Assembly: GCA_944472155.2 (NCBI GenBank)
Contig: OX235271.1
Span: 40,660,633 to 40,724,632 of the forward strand
From: Trichobilharzia szidati
Taxonomy: Eukaryota; Platyhelminthes; Trematoda; Strigeidida; Schistosomatidae
Length of the DNA: 64,000 nucleotides
Reading direction: 5' to 3'
Below are positions 10,566-22,125 of the stretch, in pieces. Position 1 is the stretch's first letter. Every line of letters starts with the position of its first letter. The notes beneath the pieces are model-generated. The model saw only the letters and a program-made list of their open reading frames with translations, had not been told where the DNA came from and did not search any database. The translations under genes and the position numbers were made by a program.

Positions 10566-11765
10566 CACTCACCTTGATTGGTTTCGTTGTCTGAACTTAA
10601 TAGTTAGAGATTAACAAACTCATTTGTCTTGCTAAACACTTCACTTTATGAATAATATCACAGGTCCAGGTTCGCCTTCACCCCAGTATAACAGAATAAA
10701 TATTATATGACTCCAAACGCAAGTGAATGAACTCCAAAATGACAAGCATCTAAACCACGTCTCTTATACCAAACTGCTGATGTGCATAAATGCTGAACTG
10801 TTAGGAATCAAATGTAAGTCATTCAACTTCTTCTGTATTGATTCTGAACAGTAGGCCCATTAGATTATGAAGTTAAGTGTGACCCAGTCGGTGGGATAAC
10901 AACTCAGAAACTAGGTTGAAGTGTTTCTTTATAGTGATAGGACAGAAATCTGCAAAATATGTTGCAGATTCCCAAAGAAACTGATAAAGCTTCGCAAATA
11001 CTTTTATGCATAACAGAAACTAATTGCCTCCTCTAAAGATCTAATTTTCTCGTAAGGAAGAAAAACGGGTAGCATTTATATTAAACATATAAGGTCACAC
11101 CTGTCACTCTGCATGCGATATGCTTTCTGTGAGGAATGAAGAAACAGAAAGCGAGTCTATGAATGGTTAGTGGTGTGACGGTGGTAGAAGTTCAAAATTA
11201 AGGTGCATTATATTCCAGCCTACTGGCATGTAGTAATATGCCTGTCCAGAAGCCTCATGCTACTATAAGTCGAGTTTTATGCAGCTTTGAGTCAATGCTA
11301 GTGGTATTCCCCAGCTTACGAGGAAACAGTCTTCCTGTGTTCTTTCGTTTTCTGTGTTTATCAAAATCATGTTGGACAGCAATTAAAAATCCACCTCGAA
11401 ATCAGGTAAATCCTCGTGGGCTTAATACATAAAGACCCAGAGACTATTTAATGAAACTGTGTGAAAATAAAAGATCATGATGCCATAGATATATAGTATT
11501 TTCATCGTGAATTATAGTAGTACACTTCTGAGGATGTTCTACTTAACTGCACTGATCTTTTGACAACTAAGTACATCTGTTTCCCCTTAAAAATTGTTGA
11601 ATATAAATACTTGTAAAACTTTATAGGTACCACCTTTAAACTGCTGCTGTATAAAATACGTTATGCTTTACTTTCTCGAGGGTGTAATACTCTGTAGTGA
11701 TTTCTTATCATTGTCTAACTTGATGATATTAACCACAGATGAAGTGACGTCATGAATTTCAAAAG
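10566..11765. other. No gene recognised
   Basis: No exon-like frame with splice signals and no known repeat was seen; frames are short and unconserved. Confidence 0.3.
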
Positions 11766-12165
11766 GAGGTCTCAGTGAAGACAAATTTTTCTTCACAATG
11801 AAGTCTTCAGCTAGACTATAAATTAGTGAGTGCATAACAAAGGGGTGAGAGGGCTACAGAAATATTTCAGGTCAGAGGTCAAAATGAATTAAATAACAAA
11901 ATGCAGTTACGTAATACAAATGAAAACAACTTTCTGAAAAACAGAAATTAAACAAGAGGTTCAGGTGATAAAAATCATTAAATCACAATAGTTTTATCCG
12001 GTCCTCCTACTTATTGCTACATTTCAATTCCTATTTGCAATTTTATTAACTTGACACTTGACTGGAAATAGTTCTGGAACTTTCTTACTCATTTACTATA
12101 AATACATGAATGCACAGGCTAGTTAGTGACTTTGTCAAGGAGAAAATATTCTCCTCTGGGACCAT
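11766..12165 (+). mobile_element. PLE-A terminal repeats, inverted pair without coding part
   Basis: The left end (11766-11815, minus) and right end (12105-12165, plus) carry decayed forms of the lineage A ribozyme module (CTGAAGA on the minus strand; AGTTAGTGACTTTGTC then a damaged GAAA on the plus). Between them is PLE 3' untranslated sequence similar to 6560-6660 (GGGGTGAG, AGTTACGTAATA). Confidence 0.5.
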
Positions 12166-12287
12166 CTTTTCAATATTTCCAATAGTGGTTTCCTTTAGAG
12201 ATGATTAAACATACTTCCCCTATGGACATGAATTTCATCAAGTAATCCATATTTCCACTAGTAGACAGCCAATTAAAAACAAAAAGG

Positions 12288-12632
12288 TTAGAGAAACATT
12301 GGAAAACCAGCAAGGCGTACTGGACAGCTGTTTCATCAACCTAGTTTGGGACTGTTCAACACTACGCATCCACAGTCAGATTTCGAATCCAGGACCTTCC
12401 GGTTACAAGCTGAGCTCGCGAACCGCTAAGCCACTGGTACCCAATCCAATGACCAACCCATGAATTCCAGCTTCTGTCAGTAATTCACTGTAAAACGCGA
12501 CTGTCACTAAACAGTGTCATTGGTGGCGAGTATTTGTATTCAAACCTAACCTACTTTGCCCCAGTGGTCACAAATTCTGACTAGAACCCAGGTAACTACT
12601 AGCTACATGAATAGTGCCAGTCTCTAGTGTTC
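12288..12632 (-). mobile_element. HSINE-2 copy (tRNA head plus hammerhead-derived segment)
   Basis: On the minus strand: tRNA-like head with box A (AGTGGCTTAGCGGTTCG) and a degraded box B, then a decayed ribozyme segment (AACAGTCCCAAACTAGG, GATGAAACAGCTGTCC) and the shared 3' body. The order and length match the other HSINE-2 copies. Confidence 0.65.
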
Positions 12633-12736
12633 CTCAGATGTTTACCTCCTTCAGTCTGTGTATCTATGCTACGAGTTAACACTATGTAAGAATGTTAAAC
12701 CTGCTAATTAAATATTTTTTTAACTTCTTCATTGAG

Positions 12737-13036
12737 TGTCTTATGTCCGCTCATCGACAGAGTGAACACCATTTAGAAAAAACGCCCAGTATAGATGGGC
12801 AAACTGAATATAAACAAAAGTGTTTTCAACTGTTACATCATACAGTGGACGTTTTGCGTTCATTCACCGAATAAAGTAGTAGTGATATTGATAATAGTGA
12901 TAGTGAACACAAAATCGATGTTCACAAGGCCTTTGAAATTATCCGCCGTATTCTAACTCATCGCAATTTCCACTTACAATTACGTCCTTTACATGTAGCT
13001 GAAGGTGTTGGAAACTGCCTAAAATGCCCAACTTAT
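12737..13036 (+). pseudogene. Candidate exon of an unrecognised gene, one in-frame stop
   Basis: One frame stays open for 100 codons except for a single TAA at 12872-12874. It starts after a pyrimidine-rich acceptor (…TTCTTCATTGAG) and ends at a plausible donor (TAT|GTATGC) in phase 0. The translation looks like protein (MSAHRQSEHHLEKTPSIDG near the start; HKAFEIIRRILTHRNFHLQ later) rather than repeat. The next candidate exon, 13988-14104, also needs phase 0. I do not recognise the family. The stop suggests a pseudogene, a sequencing error, or that the real exon ends before it; it could also be chance, since nothing else confirms coding. Confidence 0.35.
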
Positions 13037-13195
13037 GTATGCATAAAATGTTCGTTGAGATGCTTTCTCTATCTTAGACATCATTATTTTAACTGTCTAT
13101 AACTGTGGCATAAATTTACCACGTAATTTTATCTGACATTCAATTCAATTTTACATTTTTTTTAATGTTTCAGCAAAAATGGATCAGTCTTGCCA

Positions 13196-13216
13196 ATTGT
13201 GATTACTATTCGTACT
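13196..13216. repeat. (TA)n microsatellite
   Basis: Short perfect TA tract. Confidence 0.9.
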
Positions 13217-13229
13217 ATATATATATATA

Positions 13230-13452
13230 TATATGATTGGACACTAGTTAGCAATTAGTGTAGTGTGCCTAGTCCTATTTTTGGTGCAGACTCAATTCTG
13301 CCAGTCAATTTTGCAAGCTGGTCACCACTTTGGATTGCTCGCCATTGCGGTGTACTTTGAACTTTTGATATTAGATGGTTGGAGGCAATCGGCAGGAAAC
13401 CTTGGATCTAGGTTTCGTACAAGCTGGCACTCATCAGTCAGCAAGAAAGACT
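13230..13452 (-). mobile_element. HSINE-3 copy, minus strand, with hammerhead
   Basis: The minus strand carries the ribozyme end and 3' body of HSINE-3. It abuts a plus-strand HSINE-3 part (13453-13622), giving a head-to-head composite like the one at 31.6-32.3 kb. Confidence 0.7.
13400..13450 (-). ncRNA. Hammerhead motif in HSINE-3
   Basis: Minus strand: CTGATGA, stem II GTGC..GTAC (one mismatch), GAAA, short stem III ending in T, cleavage base C, then CAAGG. The 5' strand of stem I (CTTG) is separated from the core by extra bases, so this copy is probably weak. Confidence 0.55.
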
Positions 13453-13617
13453 TCAGTGGTACCGTCTCTGACTGCAGAACTCACTCGGTGATATGGGCTC
13501 GAATCTCAGAAAGGACATGAGTCCCTTCAAGGTTGCAGATTCGCCTTGCTGACTGGTCAGTACCAACTAGCAAAAAACATAGGTGAAGCAAGGCTTCCTG
13601 CCGATTGTCTCCAACCA

Positions 13618-13622
<5 letters not shown>
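13453..13622 (+). mobile_element. HSINE-3 copy, plus strand (tRNA head and decayed ribozyme)
   Basis: tRNA-like head with B box GGCTCGAATCTC, then the CCTTCAAGGTTGCAGATTCGCC stretch and a decayed ribozyme (CTGACTGGTCAGTACC, GCAAAAAAC). The A box begins at the junction with the inverted copy. Confidence 0.65.

Positions 13623-13669
<47 letters not shown>
13620..13669. repeat. (TA)n(GA)n compound microsatellite
   Basis: A TA tract running straight into a GA tract, at the end of an HSINE-3 body. Confidence 0.9.
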
Positions 13670-13987
13670 CAGACAGATAGAGCGAGATGAGGAAGTTGTC
13701 GAAAAGAATATTCCTTGCTCAATCTTCTGTTTTTGTTTACGAATTGAATGTTGAAACCCTAAAGGCAATTCATTCTATAGAATCAGCTAATGTTTATTGA
13801 TTTTGTGAAGTGATATTTATTCTCCTTCATCAAATAAGTTATAAGCAAGATGTATCTTTGATAGGAGAAATGGAAGGCTTTCAAAAAGTATCGGTGTAAA
13901 TGAAACATCGTTGACCAATAAATTTTCTGTTCAAAGTTATACTACTTTTTTATTTACAAGTAGTATAAGTAACCCAGGAAGTTTATA

Positions 13988-14104
13988 AGATGTTTGCAGA
14001 AGGTGAAGCAAGTCGGACACATTTGGAATTAATAAAAGATGATGTTTATTTAAGTCGACTACAAGATTGTTTGTCATCAAAGAAATCATCAAGAGTAAGT
14101 GTGA
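13988..14104 (+). CDS. Candidate internal exon of an unrecognised gene
   Basis: Thirty-nine open codons bounded by an acceptor (AACCCAG) and a consensus donor (AGA|GTAAGT). Only this frame is open: the other two hit stops within the exon. The translation begins EVYKMFAEGEASR and ends CLSSKKSSR, a mixed charged/hydrophobic composition typical of an ordinary protein. Entry and exit are both phase 0, matching the candidate exon at 12737-13036. I cannot name the protein. Its length, splice sites and open frame make it more convincing than that neighbour, but no homology was tested. Confidence 0.45.
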
Positions 14105-14560
14105 GATCGTATTCTTTTATAAAATGAAAAGTAACCGACAGAACAATAATTAGTATTTAGATTGAAAATGCTAAATAGTCTTTCATAGGTTCGCTTTCAA
14201 TATACATTGTAACTTTTTTCTCTCCACTAAAAACAGTTGATCATTAGGCATTAATGATTCAAAAGATTTGACTGAAGTAGGCTTCCATGCTGTAAATTGT
14301 TACTGTTGTGGAATAAAGTGATTATTATTATTATTCTGCAAAAAAGTTAATAAGGTTAGTCAAACCGCGTACATCGTGTTATGACCATAACTACGACCTA
14401 GTAAACTAAGAGCGAATACTAACTTAATGCGCTGTCTAATATGTCCTAATTGCACTTCAACAACACTAACGCCGTCGGACCGCAAAAACGGAAGAAAAGA
14501 CGACGTTGACAACATAGCTTTTAATGTCTTAAAACAACAGTCAAAAAAGATTGACAGCGC
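14105..14560. other. No feature recognised
   Basis: If the candidate exons are real this is intron. A short ATT tract lies near 14320; nothing else was recognised. Confidence 0.3.
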
Positions 14561-15065
14561 TTGCGTATATATAATTCTAAAGAGTAATATAGGTAGGTGG
14601 AAAGAGAGACAGTTTGATTACTGAATCCAGCCTGGTTCATCGAGTCTACACCCAACACACGCAATAAAGGTGACTCATTGCAAATAGCAGAGATATGGAA
14701 GATATTATTACTACCAGTCAAATCGGAGAATAATCAATAATTTAAAATGTTTTCAATTCACATTGTAACATTCTAACAAGTTACTTATTTGTACTGTAAG
14801 AAGCATCTTATTTCCCATGTGACTGTTTTTGATTAATAACACTCATATTATTATTTCCCAATGTATTTTATCTTATATTGATTTTTATTCAAATTTCACT
14901 TATGCATATAAATGAATCAAGGAAGTTGTGTGAGTGACTTGATATGATTATGAGCAGCAATAATTTGTGCTCGAAACGTGGTCATCAGTAAATATTACTG
15001 TACAACAACGTGTGATTTATCAAAAGAAAATCTTATCCATAATGGAGTTATACACTATCTTCACA
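14561..15065 (-). repeat. Repeat R2, long copy
   Basis: Reverse complement of much of 41805-42120 and partly of 23948-24119 (shared blocks around GTGCTCGAAACG, ATTTATCAAAA and TTATCCATAATGGA). No coding capacity; family not identified. Confidence 0.5.
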
Positions 15066-15189
15066 AGTATAAAACTTGGGCACTAAAGGGAATGTAAAAC
15101 TATTTAAAAAAAATGAATATTTCATATCAAATACGATATTAATACGTCAAACGACTTAAATGTCATTAGCAAACAACAGTCTTGGTTGT

Positions 15190-15425
15190 TCTTTTTTATT
15201 CCTTCACGTTCCCAGTGGAACATGGGGGGCTTCACGCTAGAGGCTTGAAGTTTCTGTAGCAGTGTTTATTATTACGGGATGGGGTTGCTAGCCTCATGCC
15301 CAACCTTCCCCCATCACCAGCATTATTTCTGGCTTAGCGAGGTAAAGGAGTCCGTCGGCCGGGGGTCGAACCCCGGACCATGTGCATGGTCGGCTAGCGT
15401 CCTAACCGCTATGCCACCGACACAC
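15190..15425 (-). mobile_element. SINE-T copy (tRNA-derived SINE)
   Basis: The minus strand reads tRNA-like head (box A TGGCATAGCGGTTAGGAC; box B GGTTCGACCCCC), a middle with CTCGCTAAGCCAGAAATA, and the conserved 3' end TTCCACTGGGAACGTGAAGGAA followed by an A-rich tail. It is flanked by a short direct repeat, TGGTTGT, at 15183-15189 and 15426-15432. Confidence 0.85.
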
Positions 15426-15728
15426 TGGTTGTAGAGTAACAAATACAACCTCGTACTACTTACTAGTGGTAGGTAGCATAAAGCGGAACACGAAAGAAAG
15501 AATAACGAAGGCCAAACAGGAAAGGAATCTACATTCATCAATAAGTTAGAAAATCTTCAGCAGCAATCTATTATTTCTTCTTCATCTATGTGTTGATGCT
15601 TCATATAAACTGAGCAAACAAAGGCAATACGCTTAACGACTGTTTGAATCATTTCCCTTCAAGACTTTTTAGAATTATAATCTATGTAGGAATATTCCAT
15701 TTGAATATTCTCCAAGCTTAATGAACGG

Positions 15729-15970
15729 TGACGTCAGTGGCACAGTTGTAAAGTGCTCACCAACCACATGTGTGGGTAGAGATTTGATCGCCGGCCATCA
15801 ACTCACTCCTTTACCTGGCTAAGCCCTGTAGTAAGAAAGGTAATGAGGTAAGGTTGGACATAAGGCTAGCAACCCCATCCCGTAAAAGTAAACACCACTG
15901 GTACCCAAAAATTCATGCCTCTAGCTTGAAGCCCCACATGTTCCACTGGGAAAGTTAAAAAAATAAAAAG
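15729..15970 (+). mobile_element. SINE-T copy, diverged
   Basis: Head with a decayed box A (CAGTGGCACAGTTGTAAAG) and box B (GATTTGATCGCCGG), then the SINE-T middle and the TGTTCCACTGGGAA end with an A-rich tail. Opposite in orientation to the copy 300 bases upstream. Confidence 0.75.
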
Positions 15971-16210
15971 AAGAAAAATTTAGTGAACAGAAGAGTGAAA
16001 TTAGGAAATGTAGTCAGCCTCATTCCACAGCAGTCCATAATCTCTAGACATGAAACTTCACTGAGTTGTTAAACAAGGAAAATTCACAGTGTATTTACAT
16101 TCAAATTATTAGTAATTTGTTCGTAAAAGTACAAGATATTATTTTAACACAGTGGTATACTGTTTTCTCGTATTGAATACCCTCTTGTTATTTCGTAATT
16201 ATGTATTTAG

Positions 16211-16579
16211 TTGGGTGGTTTAAGTAAGCAATTGACCAGTTCTATGTGCATATATCAGTTCACCTGCTGCTGTGCAGCCAGGTACATCGGTCGTTCGACG
16301 CGCACTCTGTCCAAGAGGGTTCAAGAACACTATGCAGCATGGTTGCAAAAAGGAAATACTGGTGCTATAAGGTGTGAGATGACTGGACGCCTGGTTAACA
16401 CTGATCATTCCATCTCCACAAACGTCTCCTTCAAAGTAATCTACAGAGTCAAGAATAACCTACCAAAGGCAATACGGTTTCGTCTTCTTTGCATTACCGA
16501 AGCTCTGGCCATTCACATAGGAAAATTGGAGCTGTGCATACAAAAGAGAATTACTCAACCACTTCTACTATCATGGTAA
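16211..16579 (+). mobile_element. PLE lineage A fragment, intact GIY-YIG frame
   Basis: One 122-residue frame encodes the PLE endonuclease: CIYQFTCCCAARYIGRSTR, then VQEHYAAW with the catalytic Glu, and the C-terminus LCIQKRITQPLLLSW with its stop. CAARYIGR replaces CGASYIGR, a change in the conserved CxCG. The fragment has no reverse transcriptase upstream and no recognisable ribozyme downstream. Confidence 0.8.
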
Positions 16580-16755
16580 CAACTTTGTTGATTTTTGATG
16601 ACTTAATTCCGCTTGTTCGCGTGTTTCTTTAATTGCTTAATAATTCTTGTATTCATTTAGAACTCTTACCTAATTTCGTATTCTCTACTTTGTTCCTATG
16701 TGCATCCTGAGTACAACTCAATCATCAAACTATACAATGATCAGCTTGGATTAGC

Positions 16756-17240
16756 AATAATAATAATTTGCTTTATTCCAAAACAGTACATGTGATACAG
16801 AATGGAATTCTCAGCATTTTTACTACAGTATTGCATCCAGTTAGTACAAGATCAATAAATAAAATTCTACACAGATTAAGGAAATCTCAGTTCATTATGA
16901 CAACAACACATTGGCATGTCGGTAGCAAAGGTAAAGCTGAACAGTGTTTGAAGGTGTTAGAAATGTAAGTGCTTTCATATTTACTGGCGTAAGCGGAAGA
17001 AAGAAACAAAGCAGTACATAACGGAAAAAAAGAGAGAGAAAAGGAAAAGAAAGAAAGAAAATGTTGTACCTATTGATGATGTGAGTTGGAAAGACGAGGT
17101 CCAGTAGTTCTACTGACTATTTAATGAATTATAGGTGTCACGCCTAGTGCTTTCTTTATCACACAGAACACGAGCTAAGTAGGGTATGGTTATGCAATCA
17201 TTAAAACTGTTACACTTCGTATCTATGCCTCCAGTAAGAG
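16756..17240 (-). mobile_element. CR1-like LINE, 3' untranslated tail
   Basis: The left end (AATAATAATAATTTGCTTTATTCC) is the (ATT)n-tailed terminus of the element read on the minus strand, as in the copies at 33.84 and 56.21 kb. Further right, ACACGAGCTAAGTAGGGTATGGT matches those copies as well. No coding part. A GA-rich tract interrupts it at about 17025-17060. Confidence 0.65.
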
Positions 17241-17446
17241 GCAATAAAATTGAAGACAAATATATATGAAAAGTGGGTAATCTAAGATGTTACAATGCTC
17301 TAAGAGGAAATCCTTGCGGTTCTTTATAACTGAGAAGTACAGAGAAGAATTCAGTTACCTAAGATACTAACTACACTGGTCTACAAAATAATTCCGTACA
17401 CGAATTCACCTTCACAAATTTGAACAGGGATAGGACAAACATTGGT

Positions 17447-18079
17447 TCAGAATAATATTCATCGGCTACATTCCACCGATTCACGTCAGCTGCGAGCGAT
17501 CCACAATATTCAGTAAAACAGGTTAGAACTCATATCATTGTCAAAATCAAAATTTGGTGTGTATGAATTTCCAATGAAAAAATTATGACTCAGTGCAGTA
17601 AGTAGAATTCAAAGGACCAAAACATCTAGGTCTAATATAAGAGTGAAATCAACAGTAATGTTGTTGCTGTCGGTGGCGGTGGTGGTGGGGAGGGGTGACG
17701 AAAAATGATGAAATCAGAAGACATCATCTTTTCATTGATTTTGACAATGCTATGAGTTCTAACCACTACATTTTATTATCTCTAATTACGCAACTATCGC
17801 TTACTGGTCACCACCCAAACAACATAATCGTCCAGTACTACATGAAACGTCGCTCTAATATAAAGTGAATATGTATAACCTAAGATAGATAACCTTATCA
17901 TCTTTGATACTTTATTCCACCATGATTTTCTTACAACACTCCTTACTGGAGGACTGACTTATATATGATGATAAACAGAATGTGTGTTAAAGTTGTATGA
18001 CAACGTGTTTTACTGAATATTGTGGATCGCTCGCAGCTGACGTGAATCGGTGGAATGTAGTCGATGCATGTTATTCTGA
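17447..18079. mobile_element. PLE-B-like inverted terminal repeats, no coding part
   Basis: 17404-17522 and 18008-18110 are reverse complements. Each carries a decayed version of the PLE-B ribozyme (GCAG stem I, CTGACGT, GGAAT in place of GAAA, TTATTCTGA at the other side). The 480 bases between contain no protein. Confidence 0.55.
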
Positions 18080-18189
18080 ACCAATGTTTGTCCTATCCCT
18101 GTTCAAATCAACAAATGACTGTGTGTGACGGAATAAATCTCTGGACACTGTCTGTATGAATTTTCCACTTACGTAAAATGATTTAATTC

Positions 18190-18715
18190 TTATGCAGAAA
18201 CACAGATGACAAAAAATTGAACTTTGGAATACTAAACTCATGACAGTACATCGGCCAAATTGGGCATCCCCTTCGAATCACAATCCAGGAACACAAATTA
18301 GCTCTAACAATACATTATATATATATATATATATTCTTTCATATCAATTCAAGTAGATAATTATGGACAACAATCTGACTGGGATAATGTCGAAATTTTA
18401 AACAGAGGAAACACTAACAGTGCCAGAAAATTCCTAGAAGCCTGGTATACTCATGCGAATATGCGATTAACAAACATGTTAATATATAGACAAAATCTAC
18501 CGACTAATAAAAAGTAAATCATATGACGAGAAAGCTCAAAATCCAAGTCAATAAAAAATGTTCCTTACCGATGTAAATCGACTACCAGTCAGTCACGAAG
18601 ATGGTTACCAGGGGGACACAATTCTATCATTCATTGGGAATTTAAATCACTTCATTTTATGCTAAAATTTGCGCTGAAGATGTTGTCCAGATGGACGACG
18701 AAAGCTCCGCAATTA
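18190..18715 (+). mobile_element. PLE lineage C fragment
   Basis: Short translated pieces identify a distinct PLE: YIGQIGHPLRITIQEHKLAL (GIY-YIG second half with the Glu) and, 130 bases on, NRGNTNSARKFLEAWYTHAN (the conserved C-terminal part). Frames are broken by stops and a TA microsatellite (18315-18334). A ribozyme follows at 18671. Confidence 0.75.
18671..18710 (+). ncRNA. Hammerhead ribozyme in PLE-C
   Basis: Stem I GCG (18671-18673) with CGC (18708-18710); core CTGAAGA (18674-18680); one bulged T; stem II GTTGTCC/GGACGAC, seven pairs including one G-T; GAAA; stem III reduced to AGCT; cleavage base C at 18707. A four-base palindromic stem III cannot close a loop by itself and suits cleavage as a dimer. 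Confidence 0.75.
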
Positions 18716-18719
18716 AACC

Positions 18720-20270
18720 AATCAGCTAAGAGAACACAAATAATTGCAAATGCTCAGATGTATTGTTGGATTTCAATTAAAAGATTCATTGTCGTGACTT
18801 ACTGATAACAAAATAGCTCAGATTGTTTTGTGATAAATCTGGAAAGTGGTCAGGTGAATTCAATAGTCATCAGCTTTTTTTACCTTAACAAAAAAGTATG
18901 TCAACGATACACTTTAATCCGTGATAATAAATTTGATTCTAGTCATGTTTTGTAAGTTTCTAATATTAGTCATTCATACCACCGAATTTACTCTTGAAAT
19001 AACATTTTACTAACACGGATGACTGACGGAATATTGACTAGACTGATCTATAGAAACTCAGTGTGAAATAACTACATTTAGATACTGATTTGTAGAAAAA
19101 TCAACTTAATTGTATGTCAATCTTTTCAATAATTTCACTTCAGTTATAAAATATATTATTTGTTGTCGTTACCATATTATCTGTTTTCTCAATATATGTC
19201 TCCACCTGTTTCATTTCACGCATTAGTTATTTCATGATGAACCTCTCATTGCAGTCTTACTATCTCCTCTTTAACACATACCACTTTGTACTAGCCACTC
19301 ACTCACCTGACACCTTTTATAACCTTGAACTGACTTGTCAATTTTTCCTACCTCACATTCCACGAATCTATAATGACTAATCACCACCACTGTCTCCTAT
19401 TTCACAATATTTTGTAATCGATTTCAGCCCAGAGCACGTTTGTCAAACAAATACGACTATTTATTTAGACACCCCATAACTGCTAATCTGTTATTCTACG
19501 TTAAAAAGTGTATCCGCCACATAACTGGCCATTAAAGTAGCACCAACAAAAATTATATTTTATAATTGTAAGAAACTCAACAGATTGACTTAATTCATGA
19601 TATGGAAATACTTCGCACTATTAAATCTTAATTTTATGTCTTAACAATCGGGGCGGAAGAATATGCACCTGTCTGTTTTTTCTGAAGAAAGACTTGACTG
19701 GGGAAAAGGTAATCCTATATCACGAAAGAAGGTACTCAGTAACATGTCTGTAGTCCGTAAAAGTTCAAACAAAGTGGATAAGAGGCTCAATTTTGTCTCA
19801 TTTCAGTGACGGTGACCACCAGGTAGACAGAAAAAGTGCTCTCACGGTTATTTAACCTTTTACCTAACCTTTTGAACAGAATTCAAATTCAGTTTTCAAA
19901 GAGAGAGAGAGAAAAAAATAAGCCCAACCTATGCGTTTTAAAGAAGTTCCTCGTTCTTTTATCTGTGACCTTCTCCCGGCCTTGGGTAAATTCAGTAAAC
20001 AAATCGTTTATTGAAACTTCTCACCCCCTTCTTATTTTTTCATCCCCATCCCACCTTTCATCCATTCACCAAACCACATAATCTTTTGGTGTGACGTAAT
20101 TCCTAATTTTACAAACTACTAACCTAATTTAATCATAGTCATTGCTATCGCCACTTGCATTCATCATTTTGTACTATTATATATGTCCAAACCAAGTTCA
20201 CCTTTAACAGACTGAAAAAAGTTAAGCACTGAACATGTAATATTATGGCCAGCTGAAGATGACTCCGTTT
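18720..20270. other. No gene recognised
   Basis: AT-rich DNA with no convincing exon. The 81-codon frame at 19836-20081 has no recognisable domain. Confidence 0.3.
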
Positions 20271-20277
20271 ATTATGC

Positions 20278-20385
20278 TGCAGTACAGCCCCGATGATTCC
20301 CAAACTAGGATGAGACAGCTGTCCAGTACTCCAGTGCTGGTTTTCAATGGTTCTCTAACTGATATCAGTCCGTAAAATCTTATTA
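20278..20385 (+). mobile_element. HSINE-2, ribozyme and 3' body only
   Basis: CCGATGATTCCCAAACTAGGATGAGAC followed by AGCTGTCCAGTACTCC and the conserved TTCAATGGTTCTCTAACTGATATCAGTCC end. Core changes (CCGATGA and GAGA) make it inactive. Confidence 0.7.
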
Positions 20386-20596
20386 GTAACCCATAAATCG
20401 CTGTCATTGGTTAAAATTTCCTCTATACTGTAAGTTACATATAAGTGAGAAGAGTCTGAGGAAGATCATAGTGAAAACAATATTCTGATATGATTCTGAT
20501 TTGCCTTTACTGGCTATTGGATGCTTAAATTAATGAATTTATAATTTAATATAGAGAAAATATTCATTCAGACATCTATAAAAAAACAAAATAATT

Positions 20597-21165
20597 GAGC
20601 AAAGAATATCCTTTTCGATAATTTCCTCTTCTGCCTCTACAATCTAATATATATGCTTATATACATAGAATATTCTAGAATAGTAATCAACAACAATATT
20701 AGTGTTTTTTTAAATATCGATTTGTCAAGTAAGATCAAAGGAATTACAGTTCATTAAAGATGCTTAAATTATAATAATAATAAAAATATAATAGCAAACA
20801 GAATATCAGTTAAAATCAAGGAAGTTTCGACAAAAAATTGAGGATCATTCTAACCTCGATGGCCAAGGTAAGGACAATGTACGAACTAGCTTCTTTTGGA
20901 CGCACAAACTGGGGTTCTTAATGTGGATCTCAACAGCCTCAGACATATTTAGTAGTTGAACTTTTAAGGTGAAATTGAGATTTGTTGGTATGCTGTAAAT
21001 GACCCTGATAGTCTGGTTAACACCAATCTTGTGTTCTGTATCCACAAGATGAGATAGAATAGCCCTATGTGAATAGATTTTGTTTGTCCTTTACTTAACC
21101 ACACAAGGTGATGTGTGGTAGAGCCCGAAGAGGAATTTATTGAAAACAACAGTTCTCTGTAACTA
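20597..21165 (-). mobile_element. PLE lineage A copy with inverted 5' repeat
   Basis: Minus strand: GIY-YIG remnant and C-terminus in two frames (LVWLSKGQTKSIH near 21090; NMSEAVEIHIKNPSLCVQKKLVRTLSLPWP ending 20850). The left end (20597-20650, minus) and right end (21122-21165, plus) each hold a decayed lineage A ribozyme module facing outward. Confidence 0.8.
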
Positions 21166-21199
21166 TTTTGTTCTGAAAACAATATTGTTCACTAATATG

Positions 21200-22120
21200 T
21201 CTTCTTTGGAATTTAATATCGTAAAATTTGATGATGCAACTATGTGAATGAGCTTCCCTTAAAGAGGCTGTCAGCTGAGTTAATTGTTGTTTTCTTTTCA
21301 AGATAAGAAAATACAAAATAAACGAAGAAATTCCATATTACTGCTATGGTGTATATAAGGTATAAATCCATCAGTGTCACTAAGATCTTTCCTGATCCAT
21401 TTTAACTGAAGTCTACTAATACACATGTTTATAGTAGTAGTTAAACCCTTACTACTATATATAGTTGAGACCGACTGTTAAAGACTCCAAAGATTAACAC
21501 AGCACCTTAACTTGATGACAATTAGCTCTTTATCAGCCGTACTGTACACCCATAGCGTATAATCTTCATGTGGACAGTGGACAGGTATATTCAACATATA
21601 TGCCACCCACATGAAGTTATTCGTCACTATATAAATACATCGAGAAGTCCACCTACCGACGTGAGATAATATTCACATGAATGACTATCCTTGTACTTCT
21701 ACCACTTGCAGTACTAGGTAGAATTTTTCTGAACTCATTTTCACAAGGTAAACTGAAGTACGTCTTGTGTTCTATCACACTTAGGTCCGTGGTTCGAATT
21801 GCTCTCCACCTTCTTGTGGGCAGTATTAATATCCCTCATGGTAACAATAATGATGATAATAATAATAACAGTTTTATTCGAGACAAGATGTTAACACATA
21901 GTACAGGATTTTCAACGTATTTTAATTGTGGAATATCTCATTCTTCGATTAGGAGATTCAAGTATTCGGCAGTACATAGTGTGACACGCTGTTTTGTTCC
22001 ATCAGAAGCAATATCCAAATCTCTATGATATTTTTTTCTTCATTTCTGTTCAGAACTGGCCTCTGTATTACAGCAAACTACAACTGTGTGAGAGTTCATC
22101 TAGCACACTACAAAAACACA
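21200..22120. other. No gene recognised
   Basis: A plus-strand 115-codon frame (21681-22028) has no known domain and contains a short (AAT)n tract at about 21848-21870. I do not support it as a gene. Confidence 0.3.
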
Positions 22121-22125
22121 GTTAG

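Noticed and set aside
14935..15060. Hammerhead in repeat R2 (GCTCGAAACG on one strand, CTGATGACC on the other)
   Set aside because: The two boxes are on opposite strands, so they cannot form one ribozyme.
21681..22028. 115-codon plus-strand frame as a gene
   Set aside because: No domain, contains an (AAT)n-derived Asn run, and no splice or poly(A) signals support it.
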